A DNA stretch of 64,000 nt from Dactylosporangium sp040605635. GTDB lineage: Bacteria > Actinomycetota > Actinomycetes > Mycobacteriales > Micromonosporaceae. Positions within the stretch are counted from its first letter, which is position 1; every line of letters begins with the position of its first letter. Positions 24,144 through 35,206 of this stretch are shown in pieces. The stretch spans positions 62,001 through 126,000 of the forward strand of contig NZ_JBEXDG010000004.1 in the NCBI RefSeq assembly GCF_040605635.1, written 5' to 3'. The notes beneath the pieces were generated by a model that searched no databases, had not been told where the DNA came from, and worked only from the letters and a program-made list of their open reading frames with translations. The translations under genes and the position numbers were made by a program.

Positions 24144-26553
24144 GGTCGTTCGCCGAGCGGAGGACCGGTGCGCCGCGCCAGACCGGGTCGTCGGCCGGGG
24201 GCAGCGCGCCGCCCGTGACGCGCAGGGTCACCGACTCGCCGGGGAGCAGCGTGACGAGCTGCTCGTCGACCGTCGCGGCCGGGTCGAGGCGGTCCGCGAA
24301 CAGGGTCAGGTCGCGCACGAACGTCCGTGCGGTGACCGAGACCTCGGCGCCGTCCGCGGTGGGGCGGACCACGACGTCGGTCGACGCGGCCGGGTAGGCG
24401 AGGTCGACGTCCTCGGCGAAGCACCACACCGCGCGGTCCGGGCCGGCGTCGGCGACGATGAGCTCGGCGGCGGCGTCGCCGGCCGTGGTCAGGTCCGCCG
24501 GCAGCGGCAGGGTGACCGCGCCGCCGGCCGGGACGTCGACGGCCAGGGTGGTCTTCGCGTGCAGGTCGCCGGTGAAGCCGATCCGGCGCACGTCGACGTG
24601 GGCCCGCCACGGCGTCGCGGAGTCGTTGACGGCGATCAGGGCCGGCACACCGTCGCGCGGCTGCAGGGTGAGCAGGCGTTCGCCGTACACCCGCCGCAAT
24701 GCGAACCAGAGCGGCTTGCGGCGGCCGTCGCCGTCGACGGCGGACCACGACGTGACGGGCCAGTTGTCGTTGAGCTGCCACAGGACCGTGCCCATGCACA
24801 GGGGGCGCAGCGACCGGAAGTGAACGATGCCGAACGAGATCGCGCGGGCCTGGTTGAGCTGGGTGGCCCAGTGCCAGTCGTCGAACGACGACGGGGCGGG
24901 GAAGTGGCCGGTGAGGCCGCGGGCGAGCTTGCCGTTGCCGTCGCCCGCCTTCTGGTGGTGCAGGACGCCGGGCGACGTGGGCGTCAGCGGGTCGTCGGAC
25001 ACGGCGCGGCGCAGCGTGGCGTACGCCGGTGGGGCCTGGAAACCGAACTCGGCGAGGAACCGCGGCCGGTAGGTGGCGTAGTGCCGGTAGTCGTGGCTGT
25101 TCCACACGTCCCAGATGTGGGTGGTGCCGTGGGCGGGGTCGTTCGGGTGCACGCCGGGCGTGCCGGAGTAGGGGCTGCCCGGCCAGTACGGGCGGGTCGG
25201 GTCCACGGCGCGCACGATCCCCGGCAGGACGTCCAGGTAGTAGCCGGCGCCCCAGGTGCGGCCGTCCAGGGCCCGCTGCCAGTCCCAGTCGTGCCAGCCC
25301 CAGATGTTCTCGTTGTTGCCGACCCACATGACCAGGCTCGGGTGCGGCATCAGCCGCTCCACCTGCTCGCGCGCCTCGGCCGCCACCTCGGAGCCGAGGG
25401 GCTCCTCCTCCGGGTAGGCGGCGCACGCGAAGAGGAAGTCCTGCCCGACGAGCACGCCGAGCTCGTCGGCGAGGTCGTAGAAGTCGTCGCTCTCGTACCG
25501 GCCGCCGCCCCACACCCGCAGGTAGTTGACCCCGGCGTCGACGGCCTGGCCGATCCGCGCCGCGTAACGGTCCCGGTCCACGCGGGTCACGAACGCGTCG
25601 TCGGGAATCCAGTTCACGCCGCGCACGAACACCGGGGTCCCGTTGACGACGAGGGTGAACGCGGTGCCGTCGGCGTCGGCCGTGGTGTCGAGCTCCACGG
25701 TGCGGAACCCGATCCGCCGCTGCCAGACGTCCCCGCTGGAGAGGGAGACGGTCAGGTCGTGGAGGGCGGCGTCGCCGTGCCCGCGGGGCCACCACAGCCG
25801 CACGTCCGGCACCGTGACGGTCACGACCGTCTCCGTCTCGCCCGCCGCGAGGCCCGCCTGCACCGTCATGCCCGCGACCGAGGCGGTCAGGGTCAGCGGG
25901 TCGTCCGAAGCCCGCTCGACGGTGACGTGCACGTCGACGCGACCGGTGCCGTCGGTGACGCTCACCCGCGGCCGCACCGACGCGAGCCGGGCCACGGACC
26001 AGGACTCCAGGCCGATCGGCTGCCAGATGCCGGCGGTGACGAGGGTCGGGCCCCAGTCCCAGCCGAAGTTCGACGCCATCTTCCGGATGTACTGGAACGG
26101 TTCGTCGTAGGCGTTGGGCCGCTCGCCGAGCGCGTCGCGGACGGCGTGGGCGTAGTCGTACGCCGAGTCGAAGCGCACCTCCAGGCGGTTGCCGGTGGGG
26201 CGCAGCACCTCGCGCACGTCGAAGCGGTAGCCGCGGTGCATGTTCGCCGTCCGGCCGAGCTCGACGCCGTTGAGCGTGACGGTCGCCACCGTGTCGAGGC
26301 CGCCGGCGACCAGATCGACCCGGTCGCCGGTCTCGTCGGCGTCGAACGTCGTCTCGTAGACCCACGAGGTCCGGCCGATCCAGGCCAGGTCCAGCTCGTT
26401 CGCGTCCAGATAGGGGTCGGGGATCAGCCCGGCCGCCAGGAGGTCCGTGTGCACGCAGCCCGGCACGGCGGCGGGCACAGCGGCAGGCACGGGAGCGTCG
26501 GGCGAGGGCGCGCGCAGGGTCCACCCGGAGTGAAGGGGACGCAGGACAGGCAT
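24130..26553 (-). CDS. Glycoside hydrolase family 2, beta-mannosidase type
   Basis: About 807 residues without a signal peptide, so cytoplasmic. GH2 layout: N-terminal jelly-roll (WVYETTFDADETGDRVDLVAGGLDTVATVTLNG), Ig-like domain, then a TIM barrel with VRGVNWIPDDAFVTR and MWVGNNENIWGW (acid/base Glu in the NE motif); FLAEFGFQ supplies the nucleophile Glu. The FNWDWGP-like NFGWDWGP motif is typical of beta-mannosidases. ATG 26553 follows GGGAG; a GTG seven codons upstream lacks one. Probably controlled by the LacI protein encoded next. Confidence 0.92.
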   Translation of the reverse strand: MPVLRPLHSGWTLRAPSPDAPVPAAVPAAVPGCVHTDLLAAGLIPDPYLDANELDLAWIGRTSWVYETTFDADETGDRVDLVAGGLDTVATVTLNGVELGRTANMHRGYRFDVREVLRPTGNRLEVRFDSAYDYAHAVRDALGERPNAYDEPFQYIRKMASNFGWDWGPTLVTAGIWQPIGLESWSVARLASVRPRVSVTDGTGRVDVHVTVERASDDPLTLTASVAGMTVQAGLAAGETETVVTVTVPDVRLWWPRGHGDAALHDLTVSLSSGDVWQRRIGFRTVELDTTADADGTAFTLVVNGTPVFVRGVNWIPDDAFVTRVDRDRYAARIGQAVDAGVNYLRVWGGGRYESDDFYDLADELGVLVGQDFLFACAAYPEEEPLGSEVAAEAREQVERLMPHPSLVMWVGNNENIWGWHDWDWQRALDGRTWGAGYYLDVLPGIVRAVDPTRPYWPGSPYSGTPGVHPNDPAHGTTHIWDVWNSHDYRHYATYRPRFLAEFGFQAPPAYATLRRAVSDDPLTPTSPGVLHHQKAGDGNGKLARGLTGHFPAPSSFDDWHWATQLNQARAISFGIVHFRSLRPLCMGTVLWQLNDNWPVTSWSAVDGDGRRKPLWFALRRVYGERLLTLQPRDGVPALIAVNDSATPWRAHVDVRRIGFTGDLHAKTTLAVDVPAGGAVTLPLPADLTTAGDAAAELIVADAGPDRAVWCFAEDVDLAYPAASTDVVVRPTADGAEVSVTARTFVRDLTLFADRLDPAATVDEQLVTLLPGESVTLRVTGGALPPADDPVWRGAPVLRSANDLIAR

Positions 26554-26667
26554 GTGGGGTGCTCCCGTGGTCACGACCGACTGAACCGGATAAGTACGCG
26601 AAGCATGACCTTAAGTTGGTGAAGTAAGGAGTGTCAACAGTGGTGCGCTGAAGCGGTTGCGAACGTC

Positions 26668-27744
26668 TCAGGCGGTGCGGCCGGGGCGCAGCGGCCGGGT
26701 CGACTGGCGCGCGGTGAGGGTGCCGGGCGGCAGCGTGACGTGGCTGATCCCGCCGCCGCCGATGGTGACGAGCAGGGCGCGGGCGGCGAGCTCCGCCTGC
26801 TGCGCCGGGGTCTGCTGCACGGCGGTGATCGCCGGGACGGTGATCTGGCACAGGTCGGAGTCGTCCCACGCGACGACCGACACGTCCTCCGGCACGGACA
26901 GGCCCATCTCGTGCGCCACCTTGAGCGACGCGGCGGCCATCACGTCGTTGTCGAACACGACGGCGGTCGGCGGCTCGGCGCCGCTCATCAGGTCCCGCAT
27001 CGCCCGCATGCCGTCGACGGCGCTGTAGTTGGTGTAGACGACGCGATACCGCTCGACGTCGAGCCCCGCGTGCGCCAGGGCCGCGAGGTAGGCGGCGTCG
27101 CGCTGGCCGGTGTGGAACAGCTCCTCGGTGCCGGCGACGCGGGCGATCGTGCGGTGGCCGAGGGCCCGCAGGTAGCCGACGATGGCGCGGGCGGTGCCGG
27201 GCGTGTCGGCGTCGACGGTGCTGCAGCCCTCGAGGCCGGGCCGGCCGCCGATGACCGCGGCGGGCAGGCCGATCTCGACGAGGGCGTCGAGGCGCGGGTC
27301 GTCCTTGCGCAGGTCGGTGAGGATGACGCCGTCGACGTGCCGGCCCGCCCACCATTTGCGGTAGACGCCGATGGTGTCCTCGATGCGGTCGACGAGGTGC
27401 AGCACGAGGGCGATGTCGTTGCGGTTGAGCTCGGCCTCGACGCCGCTGAGCATCTGCGTGAACCACGAGTCGACGATCATCACCCGTGGCGGGCGGACGA
27501 GGACGAGCCCGACCGCGTTGGCGCGGGCGGTGCCGAGCGAGCGGGCGGCGATGTTGGGCGCCCAGCCGAGGTCCCGGGCGGCGGCGAGCACGCGCGCCCG
27601 GGTCTGCTCCGACACGCCGGGCCGGTTGTTGAGCGCATAGGAGACGGCGGCCTCGGACACCCCGGCGTGGACGGCGACCTGGCGGATCGTGACCCGCGCC
27701 TGCCCGGCCGCCTCTCCGCCGGTGTCCTTCGCTGCTGCGGCCAC
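26668..27744 (-). CDS. LacI-family transcriptional regulator
   Basis: 358 residues. N-terminal HTH (VTIRQVAVHAGVSEAAVSYALNNRPGVSEQTRARVL) with the LacI hinge (GWAPNIAARSLGTARANAVGLV), then a periplasmic-binding-like sugar sensor (VDGVILTDLRKDD ... TAVVFDNDVMAAASLKVAHEMGLSVPEDVSVVAWDDS). Directly upstream of the mannosidase on the same strand, so likely its repressor. The start GTG 27744 follows GAGGGAG. A LacI-like half-symmetric site, TGAAGCGGTTGCGAAC, lies in the 114-base gap before the mannosidase. Confidence 0.92.
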   Translation of the reverse strand: MAAAAKDTGGEAAGQARVTIRQVAVHAGVSEAAVSYALNNRPGVSEQTRARVLAAARDLGWAPNIAARSLGTARANAVGLVLVRPPRVMIVDSWFTQMLSGVEAELNRNDIALVLHLVDRIEDTIGVYRKWWAGRHVDGVILTDLRKDDPRLDALVEIGLPAAVIGGRPGLEGCSTVDADTPGTARAIVGYLRALGHRTIARVAGTEELFHTGQRDAAYLAALAHAGLDVERYRVVYTNYSAVDGMRAMRDLMSGAEPPTAVVFDNDVMAAASLKVAHEMGLSVPEDVSVVAWDDSDLCQITVPAITAVQQTPAQQAELAARALLVTIGGGGISHVTLPPGTLTARQSTRPLRPGRTA

Positions 27745-27785
27745 CTGTGCTCCCTCTCTCAGTGCACTGCACGTGAGGGTACAGG
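27744..27785 (-). terminator. Hairpin after the LLM/ABC operon
   Basis: Arms CCTGT...CCCTC (27744-27756) and GAGGG...ACAGG (27775-27785) can form a 10-bp interrupted stem immediately after the stop of the LLM gene at 27787 and before the LacI start. It probably separates the two transcription units. Confidence 0.5.
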
Positions 27786-27786
27786 T

Positions 27787-29058
27787 TCACCCGGCCGGCA
27801 GGTCCAGGTGCGAGCGGAGCGTGGTGCCCTCGTACGCGGTGCGGTACACGCCGCGCTCCTGCAGCTGCGGGACGAGCCGGTCCACGATGTCCTCGACGGT
27901 GCCGGGCAGCAGCTGCGGCAGCAGGTTGAAGCCGTCGACGGCCCGGTCGCGCACGTAGCGGGTCCATTCGTCGGCGATCTCGCCGGGCGTGCCGACGAAC
28001 GTGTTGTGCTTCGGCGTCACCTCGATCACCAGGTCCCGGATCGACAGCCCGCGCTCCGTCGCCAGCGTGCGCCACGCGGCGACCCGCTCCAGCTTGCCGG
28101 TGCGCAGCTCGATCGGGATCGTGCCGCGCGACGGGTCGAGCTCGCCGTCGGCCGGGTCGATGTCCGGCAGGGGACCGTCGGGGTCGTAGCCGGAGAGGTC
28201 CTTGCCCCAGTACTGCTCCAGGAACGCGATCGCGCGCGGCCCGGTGGTCTGCTCGCGGGTGATCCAGCGCGCCCGGTCCCGCGCCTCCTGCGGGGTGTCG
28301 CCGAGCACGACCGACGCGCCCGGCAGGATCCGCAGCGAGTCCTCGGACCGGCCGTAGCGGGCGAGCCGCGCGCGGAGGTCCGCGGCGTAGGCGACGGCCT
28401 TGTCGTAGTCGGTGTTCGCGGAGAAGACGACGTCGGCGTGGCGGGCGGCGAGCTCCCGGCCGCCGTCGGAGTCGCCGGCCTGGAAGAGCACCGGCCGGCC
28501 CTGCGCGCTCGGCTCGACCCCGCCGGTGGCCCGCAGGGTGACCACGTCGGTGTCGCGGATGACGCGTTCGTTGCGCCACAACGCCTTCGCCGTGGCGACG
28601 AACTCACCCGCCCGCTCGTAGCGGCGTTCGTGCGGCAGCCAGCCGCCGTGCCGGAAGTTCTCGCCGGTCCACGCGTTGTCGGTGGTCACGATGTTCCAGC
28701 CGGCGCGGCCGCCGGAGACCGCGTCCAGCGACGCGAGGCGACGGGCCAGGTCCGCCGGGTAGTTGTAGGTGGTGTTCTGGGTGGCGACGAGCCCGATGTG
28801 CGTGGTCTCGGCGGCGAGCGCGGCGAGCTGGGTGATGGCGTCGGGCCGCCCGGCGACGTCGAGGTCGTAGACGGTGCCGCGGTTCTCCCGCACGCGCAGG
28901 CCCTCGCCGAGGAAGAACGCGTCGAACAGGCCGCGTTCGAGGGTGCGCACGACGTCGACGAACGTGCCGATGTGGGTGTGGTCGGCGAAGTCGGGCTCGG
29001 TCCACAGCAGGTTGGGGCCGACGCCGGTGAAGAAGACGCCGAGGTGCAGCTGGGTCAT
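27787..29058 (-). CDS. LLM-class flavin monooxygenase (NtaA/SnaA/DszA type)
   Basis: 423 residues of the luciferase-like TIM-barrel superfamily, NtaA/SnaA/DszA branch, which uses FMNH2 from a partner reductase to oxygenate substrates such as NTA, sulfones or alkanesulfonates. Motifs: FDAFFLGEGLRVRENRG, VSGGRAGWNIVTTDNAWTGENF, LFQAGDSDGGRELAARHADVVF. Last gene of the minus-strand transporter operon; its ATG overlaps the stop of the preceding LLM gene. A homologous gene sits in the divergent operon (37185). Substrate unknown; organosulfur is likely from context. Confidence 0.88.
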   Translation of the reverse strand: MTQLHLGVFFTGVGPNLLWTEPDFADHTHIGTFVDVVRTLERGLFDAFFLGEGLRVRENRGTVYDLDVAGRPDAITQLAALAAETTHIGLVATQNTTYNYPADLARRLASLDAVSGGRAGWNIVTTDNAWTGENFRHGGWLPHERRYERAGEFVATAKALWRNERVIRDTDVVTLRATGGVEPSAQGRPVLFQAGDSDGGRELAARHADVVFSANTDYDKAVAYAADLRARLARYGRSEDSLRILPGASVVLGDTPQEARDRARWITREQTTGPRAIAFLEQYWGKDLSGYDPDGPLPDIDPADGELDPSRGTIPIELRTGKLERVAAWRTLATERGLSIRDLVIEVTPKHNTFVGTPGEIADEWTRYVRDRAVDGFNLLPQLLPGTVEDIVDRLVPQLQERGVYRTAYEGTTLRSHLDLPAG

Positions 29059-29879
29059 GATGTCACCGCGAATCGGTTCAGTGGGCGGGGGAGTCCGAGG
29101 GTCTCGCGCAGGGTCGCGCCGTGCGGGCTCGCGGTGATGACCGGTGGTGGACCGCCGTGGAAGTGCACCCCGTCGACGAGTCCTTCCACCAGGGACGGGT
29201 CGAACGACGCGGGCACGTCGGCGAACACGAGCGCCGCCCCGGCCGCGCGGGCCGCGGCGACCCGCGTGGCGATCTCGGCGACGTCGGTGGCCCGGACCAG
29301 TGCCACGTCGAGCGCTACGTCGAGCACCGCAGTGAGCTCGTCGGAGCCGATCACGACGACCTGGCCCTGCGGCGGGCGCGGGGTGATGAGCGGCCCGACG
29401 ACGGAGAAGCCGGATCCCTCGAAGTCGACGTGGTGCACCTTGCGCGGGTCGAGGAACCGGCCGGTCGCGACGTCGCGGATGATCGCGTCGTCCTCCCAGG
29501 AGTCCCACAGCCGCCGGGCGACCTCGACGACGTCAGCGACCTCGCCGTCGCCGGCCCCCGTCCTGCCGACGGTGGCGAGGTCCTCGGCGGCCGTGGTGGC
29601 GCCGACGACCCAGCCGGCCCGGCCCAGCGACGCGTGGTCGAGGGAGGCGAGCTGGGTGGCGAGGTGGAACGGCTCGGTGGTGGTGGCGTGCAGGGTCGGC
29701 GCGAGCCCGATCCGGGTGGTGCGGCGGGCCAGGTACGCGGCCCGGACACCGGCCTCGATCCCGGGCCGTCGTGGTGTGTCGGGGAACGTGACGAACGCGT
29801 AGCCGGCCCGCTCGGCGTCGAGCACGACCCGTTCCAGGGCCGCGACGCCGGGCGCGTCGACCTCGGTGGCGAACAACAT
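29055..29879 (-). CDS. Short LLM-class oxidoreductase
   Basis: 274 residues, clearly shorter than the usual 340-450 of the family. It shares RRLWDSWEDDAIIRDVATG and the ITPRPPQGQ motif with the 380-residue protein at 36046. It lacks the C-terminal LLRARGAFRTDY...LRGHLGLP segment and has an abbreviated N-terminal barrel. It may be a regulatory or heterodimer partner of the full-length enzyme it overlaps (ATGA), or a decaying copy. Fifth gene of the six-gene operon, 40 bases after the ATPase gene. Confidence 0.75.
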   Translation of the reverse strand: MLFATEVDAPGVAALERVVLDAERAGYAFVTFPDTPRRPGIEAGVRAAYLARRTTRIGLAPTLHATTTEPFHLATQLASLDHASLGRAGWVVGATTAAEDLATVGRTGAGDGEVADVVEVARRLWDSWEDDAIIRDVATGRFLDPRKVHHVDFEGSGFSVVGPLITPRPPQGQVVVIGSDELTAVLDVALDVALVRATDVAEIATRVAAARAAGAALVFADVPASFDPSLVEGLVDGVHFHGGPPPVITASPHGATLRETLGLPRPLNRFAVTS

Positions 29880-29919
29880 CAGGTCGTGCCTCCTGGCAGT
29901 GAGGGGATGACTGGACCGT

Positions 29920-31572
<1,653 letters not shown>

Positions 31573-31573
31573 G

Positions 31574-32446
31574 TCAGCGCCTTCCTTCGAAGCGGCGCTG
31601 GAGCCGGCGGCCGACGGCGGTGAGCGCGATGACGGTGACGGTGAGGGTCGCGCCGGGCAGGATCGCGGCCCACCACGCGACGCGCAGATAGTTGCGGCTC
31701 TCGGCGAGCATCGCGCCCCACTCAGGCGACGGCGGCTGCGGCCCCATGCCGAGGAACGACAGCGCGGAGGCGTTGACGATCGCGCTGCCCAGGCCGATCG
31801 TGGCGAGGATCGGCAGCGGTCCGAGGACGTTCGGCAGGATGTGCCGCCAGACCAGCCGGGTCCGGGACAGCCCGAAGGTGACGGCCTGCTCCACGTAGCC
31901 GGACCGGCGCACGAGCAGCGTCTGGGCGCGCACGATCCGGCCGTACCGTGGCGCGAACGCCAACGCGATGGCCATGATGAGACTCGGGGTGCCCGGCTCG
32001 GTGAAGGCGATGAACAGCAGCGCCAGCAGCACCTCGGGGAACGCGGACAGGACGTCGAGGGCGCGGCTGAGCACCTCGTCGACGGCGCGCGGGGTGAGCC
32101 CGGCGAGCAGCCCGAGGATCCCGCCGGCGAGCACCGACAGCAGCGTCGCGGCGACGCCGATGCTCAGGGAGTACCGCGCGCCGTGCACGACCCTGGTGAA
32201 GACGTCGCGGCCGAGCTGGTCGGTGCCGAACCAGTGCGCCCCGCTCGGCGCCTCCAGGGCGTGGAACGGGTCGGCCGCGAGAGGGTCGGTGCCGGTGAGC
32301 AGCCCGGGCGCGACGGTGGCGACGCCGACGAGCAGCAGCACCAGCGACGCGGCGACGAGGCCCGGCGCGACGACCCGCCGGTGGGCCTTGACCGGCGGGT
32401 CGCCGACGACGACCGGGATGGTCTTCTCGGGCAGGGCGATCGACAT
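31574..32446 (-). CDS. Dipeptide-type ABC transporter permease (DppC type)
   Basis: 290 residues, five or six transmembrane helices. The N-terminal HWFGTDQLGRDVFTRVVHGARYSL is the diagnostic DppC/OppC sequence, and the EAA loop is GLSRTRLVWRHILPNVLGPL. Third gene of the operon, 7 bases after the DppB-like gene. Imports the ligand delivered by the binding protein at 33377. In LLM-linked operons such transporters often carry non-peptide substrates; the substrate is not deducible here. Confidence 0.92.
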   Translation of the reverse strand: MSIALPEKTIPVVVGDPPVKAHRRVVAPGLVAASLVLLLVGVATVAPGLLTGTDPLAADPFHALEAPSGAHWFGTDQLGRDVFTRVVHGARYSLSIGVAATLLSVLAGGILGLLAGLTPRAVDEVLSRALDVLSAFPEVLLALLFIAFTEPGTPSLIMAIALAFAPRYGRIVRAQTLLVRRSGYVEQAVTFGLSRTRLVWRHILPNVLGPLPILATIGLGSAIVNASALSFLGMGPQPPSPEWGAMLAESRNYLRVAWWAAILPGATLTVTVIALTAVGRRLQRRFEGRR

Positions 32447-32453
32447 GAGGGGG

Positions 32454-33374
32454 TCAGCCTTTCCGCAGGCGCGGGTCGATGAGCAGGTACGCCAGGTCCG
32501 CCGCGGTGCTGAGCACCACGTAGATGGCGGCGGCCAGCATCACCACGGCGAGGACCACGGGGATGTCCTTGTTGCCGACCGCTTCCGTGGCGACCTCGCC
32601 GAGGCCGGGCCGGCCGAAGACCCGCTCGACGACGACGGCGGCGCTGAGCAGGAAGCCGATCAGTGTGCCGGCCAGGGTCACCGCGGGCAGCAGCGCGTGG
32701 CGCAGGCCGTGCCGCCACAGCAGCGCGAGCCGGGTCAGTCCGCGGGCCCTCGCGGTGACCGCGAACGGCTCGTCGAGCGCCCGTTCGAGGCCCTCGCGGA
32801 TGACCTGGCTGAGCAGCCCGCCGATCGGCAGCGCCAGGGCCACCGCGGGCAGGACGAGCGCGGACGCGTCCCGGTCGCCGGAGACGGGGAACCAGCCGAG
32901 CTGGAAGGAGAAGACGCTCAGCAGCAGGATGCCGATGAGGAACCCGGGTGCGGACACGATGGACAGTTCGAGGCCGGAGACGAGGCCGCGGATCCAGCGG
33001 GACCGGCCGGTGGTGAGGATCGCCAGGCCGACCGCGATGACGGCGCTGAAGGCCGTCGCGAGGAGGGTCAGCTTCACCGTGGGCCAGATCTGGCTGCCGA
33101 TGACGTCGATGACGGGCCGTTGCAGCACGTACGAGCGGCCGAAGTCGCCGTGCAGCAGCCGCCACAGGTAGTCGATGTACTGCACGACCGCCGGCCGGTC
33201 GAGGCCGAGGTCCTTCGCGATCTGGGCGCGGATCTGCGGCGTGTCGGGACCGTCGCCGACGAGGGTGTCGACGGTGTCGCCCGGGGCGAGCCGCAGCGCG
33301 AGGTAGGCCGCGGAGGCGGCGGCCCAGAGGACCACCGCCCCGCTGCCCAGTCGCCGGAGGATCGGCTTGAGCAT
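32454..33374 (-). CDS. Dipeptide-type ABC transporter permease (DppB type)
   Basis: 306 residues, six helices. DppB features: N-terminal AYLALRLAPGDTVDTLVGD, LGLDRPAVVQYIDYLWRLLHGDFGRSYVLQRPV, and the EAA loop ARGLTRLALLWRHGLRHALLPAVT. ATG 33374, two bases after the binding-protein stop, so tightly coupled. Forms the heterodimeric channel with the DppC-like protein. Confidence 0.92.
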   Translation of the reverse strand: MLKPILRRLGSGAVVLWAAASAAYLALRLAPGDTVDTLVGDGPDTPQIRAQIAKDLGLDRPAVVQYIDYLWRLLHGDFGRSYVLQRPVIDVIGSQIWPTVKLTLLATAFSAVIAVGLAILTTGRSRWIRGLVSGLELSIVSAPGFLIGILLLSVFSFQLGWFPVSGDRDASALVLPAVALALPIGGLLSQVIREGLERALDEPFAVTARARGLTRLALLWRHGLRHALLPAVTLAGTLIGFLLSAAVVVERVFGRPGLGEVATEAVGNKDIPVVLAVVMLAAAIYVVLSTAADLAYLLIDPRLRKG

Positions 33375-33376
33375 CG

Positions 33377-34999
33377 CTACTTGCCGATCCATACGTTGTA
33401 GGCGCTCGCCGGGACGCCCGCCGTCGGCTCGAAACCCACGCCGCCGACCTTCTGCCGCGAGGCGACCTGGTCCGCCGGGGCGTACAGGGGCAGCAGCACC
33501 GCCTTGTCGATGAGGACCTTCTGGACGGTGGAGTACGCCGCCTTGCGCTTCGCCGCGTCGCCGGTGGCCGCCGCCTCGGTGATCAGCTTCTCCAGCTCCG
33601 GGTCGGTGAAGCCGTGCCGGTTGATCGGGGCGCCCTTCGGCACGATCAGGTTGATCGCGGCGCCGGCGTCGGTGTCGGCGCGGGAGTTGTCGAAGACCTC
33701 GAACTCGCCCTTGGCGATCGCGTCCGCGGCGGTGCCCTGGTCGACGACCTTGACCTGCAGGTCGATGCCGGCGGTCTGCTTCACCGCGGCCTGCACGGCC
33801 TGGGCGAGGATGTCGCGCTTGTCGCGGACGAACGGCGCCGACAGCACGATCCGCGCGGTGAGCCGCTTGCCGTCCTTGGTGCGGTAGCCCTCGCCGTCCT
33901 TGGCGGTCCAGCCGGCCTCGTCGAGCAGCTTGCTGGCCTCGGTGGGGTTGTTGCCGTAGGTCTTCTCGACCGCCGGCTCGTAGAACGGGCCGGACGGGCT
34001 GAGCAGGCTCCAGGCGCGGGTCGCGGTGCCGCGGTAGACGCCCTGCAGCACGGCGTCGACGTCGACCGCGTCGCGGAACGCCTGGCGGACCCGGATGTCG
34101 TCGAACGGCGCGTGGGTCAGGTTGAAGTAGAGGTTGTACGCCGTGCCGCTGTTGAGCTGCTTGGCGAAGCGCAGGTTCGGGTCGCTCTTCACCAGTTCCT
34201 GTTCGGTCGCCGGTACGCCTTCGATGACGTCGACCTGGCCGGAGGTCAGGGCGCCGACGCGGACCGAGGACTCCTTGAGGAACCGGTAGGTGACCTCGTC
34301 GAGGTACGCGGGTCCCTGGTGGCCGGCGTTGGCGGGTGCCCACGCGTAGGCCGGGTTCTTCGTGTAGTGGACCTCCTGGCCCTTCGTGTAGCGGTCGAGG
34401 ATGAACGGCCCGGTGCCGACCACCGACGGGCCGCCGGCCTTCAGGTCGGGACTCTTGAGCGACTTCGGCGACACCTGCGCGCCCTGCGGCGAGGCGAAGA
34501 AGTCGAGGATGACGACGTCGGGCTGCTTCAGGTGGACAGCGATCGTCCTCGGATCGATGACCTCGGCGTCCTTGAAGTACTTCAGCTGGGTCGAGGCGAC
34601 GCCGGGGGCGTAGCCGGCGACGAGGAGCTGGTCGAGGTTGGCCTTGACCGCGGACGCGTCGAACTTCTCGCCGTCGTGGAACGTGACGCCGTCGCGCAGC
34701 TTGAACGTGTAGGTGAGCCCGTCGGGGGAGGCCTCCCACGACGTCGCCAGCCACGGCAGGTAGCCGCCCTTGTCGTCGTGGGTGAGCAGCGCCTCGAAGC
34801 TGTTCCACACCAGCAGCCGGGCCTTGGCCTGGGCGTACTGGTGCGGGTTGAAGGTGATGGGCTCGGTCTCGATCGCCCAGGTGAGCTTCCCGCCCTGGAC
34901 AGGCGCGCCGGCGTCGGCGGCGGGGTCCTCGGCGGCGGCACCGTTGCAGCCGCCGAGCAGTAAGGCCGCGACGGCAAGGGACGCAAGGTATCTACGCAT
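33377..34999 (-). CDS. Extracellular solute-binding lipoprotein, family 5 (DppA/NikA type)
   Basis: 540 residues with a lipoprotein signal (AVAALLLGGCNGA, Cys about 18). SBP family 5 pattern: GGKLTWAIETEPITFNPHQ, YTFKLRDGVTFHDGEKFDASAVKANL, and VRQAFRDAVDVDAVLQGVYRGTA. First gene of a six-gene minus-strand operon (binding protein, two permeases, ATPase, two LLM monooxygenases). It shares a 207-base divergent control region with the plus-strand operon, so both halves are probably induced together. Confidence 0.93.
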   Translation of the reverse strand: MRRYLASLAVAALLLGGCNGAAAEDPAADAGAPVQGGKLTWAIETEPITFNPHQYAQAKARLLVWNSFEALLTHDDKGGYLPWLATSWEASPDGLTYTFKLRDGVTFHDGEKFDASAVKANLDQLLVAGYAPGVASTQLKYFKDAEVIDPRTIAVHLKQPDVVILDFFASPQGAQVSPKSLKSPDLKAGGPSVVGTGPFILDRYTKGQEVHYTKNPAYAWAPANAGHQGPAYLDEVTYRFLKESSVRVGALTSGQVDVIEGVPATEQELVKSDPNLRFAKQLNSGTAYNLYFNLTHAPFDDIRVRQAFRDAVDVDAVLQGVYRGTATRAWSLLSPSGPFYEPAVEKTYGNNPTEASKLLDEAGWTAKDGEGYRTKDGKRLTARIVLSAPFVRDKRDILAQAVQAAVKQTAGIDLQVKVVDQGTAADAIAKGEFEVFDNSRADTDAGAAINLIVPKGAPINRHGFTDPELEKLITEAAATGDAAKRKAAYSTVQKVLIDKAVLLPLYAPADQVASRQKVGGVGFEPTAGVPASAYNVWIGK

Positions 35000-35206
35000 G
35001 GGACATCCTCAAAGGAGACTCGCGACGGGGAGGGGTGCGCCGCGGGCTGTCAACGGCGTCTCGTCGGGTCAGTGCAGCAGTGGCTGTGCGTGACTGTCAA
35101 CGGTCGATGGGCAGTCCTGTCGGCCATGTCACGAACCTCTGGTCAATTCCATATCTTGCACGTAGGATTAGTCGGCTATCTCGCTCCGGATCGACGGAGG
35201 ACCACC
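35000..35206. promoter_or_regulatory. Divergent control region of the two LLM operons
   Basis: About 207 bases, AT-richer than the flanks. A direct repeat CTGTCAACGG occurs at 35047-35056 and 35094-35103 (47 bp apart). An AT-rich stretch, CAATTCCATATCTTGCACG, near 35145 probably includes promoter elements, and GGAGG sits just before the ATG at 35207. No single convincing operator was found. Co-regulation is inferred from geometry. Confidence 0.45.

Noticed and set aside
26651..26666. TGAAGCGGTTGCGAAC as a definite LacI operator
   Set aside because: Only partly symmetric and lacking a clear CG centre with matching flanks. Mentioned under the regulator but not called as a site.
23912..28579. 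1,555-codon minus-strand open frame
   Set aside because: It covers the mannosidase, LacI and LLM genes in the wrong frame. Composition is Arg/Pro/Ala nonsense typical of GC-rich shadows.
26740..29802. 1,020-codon plus-strand open frame
   Set aside because: It is antisense to LacI and two LLM genes that have unmistakable motifs. No ribosome site.
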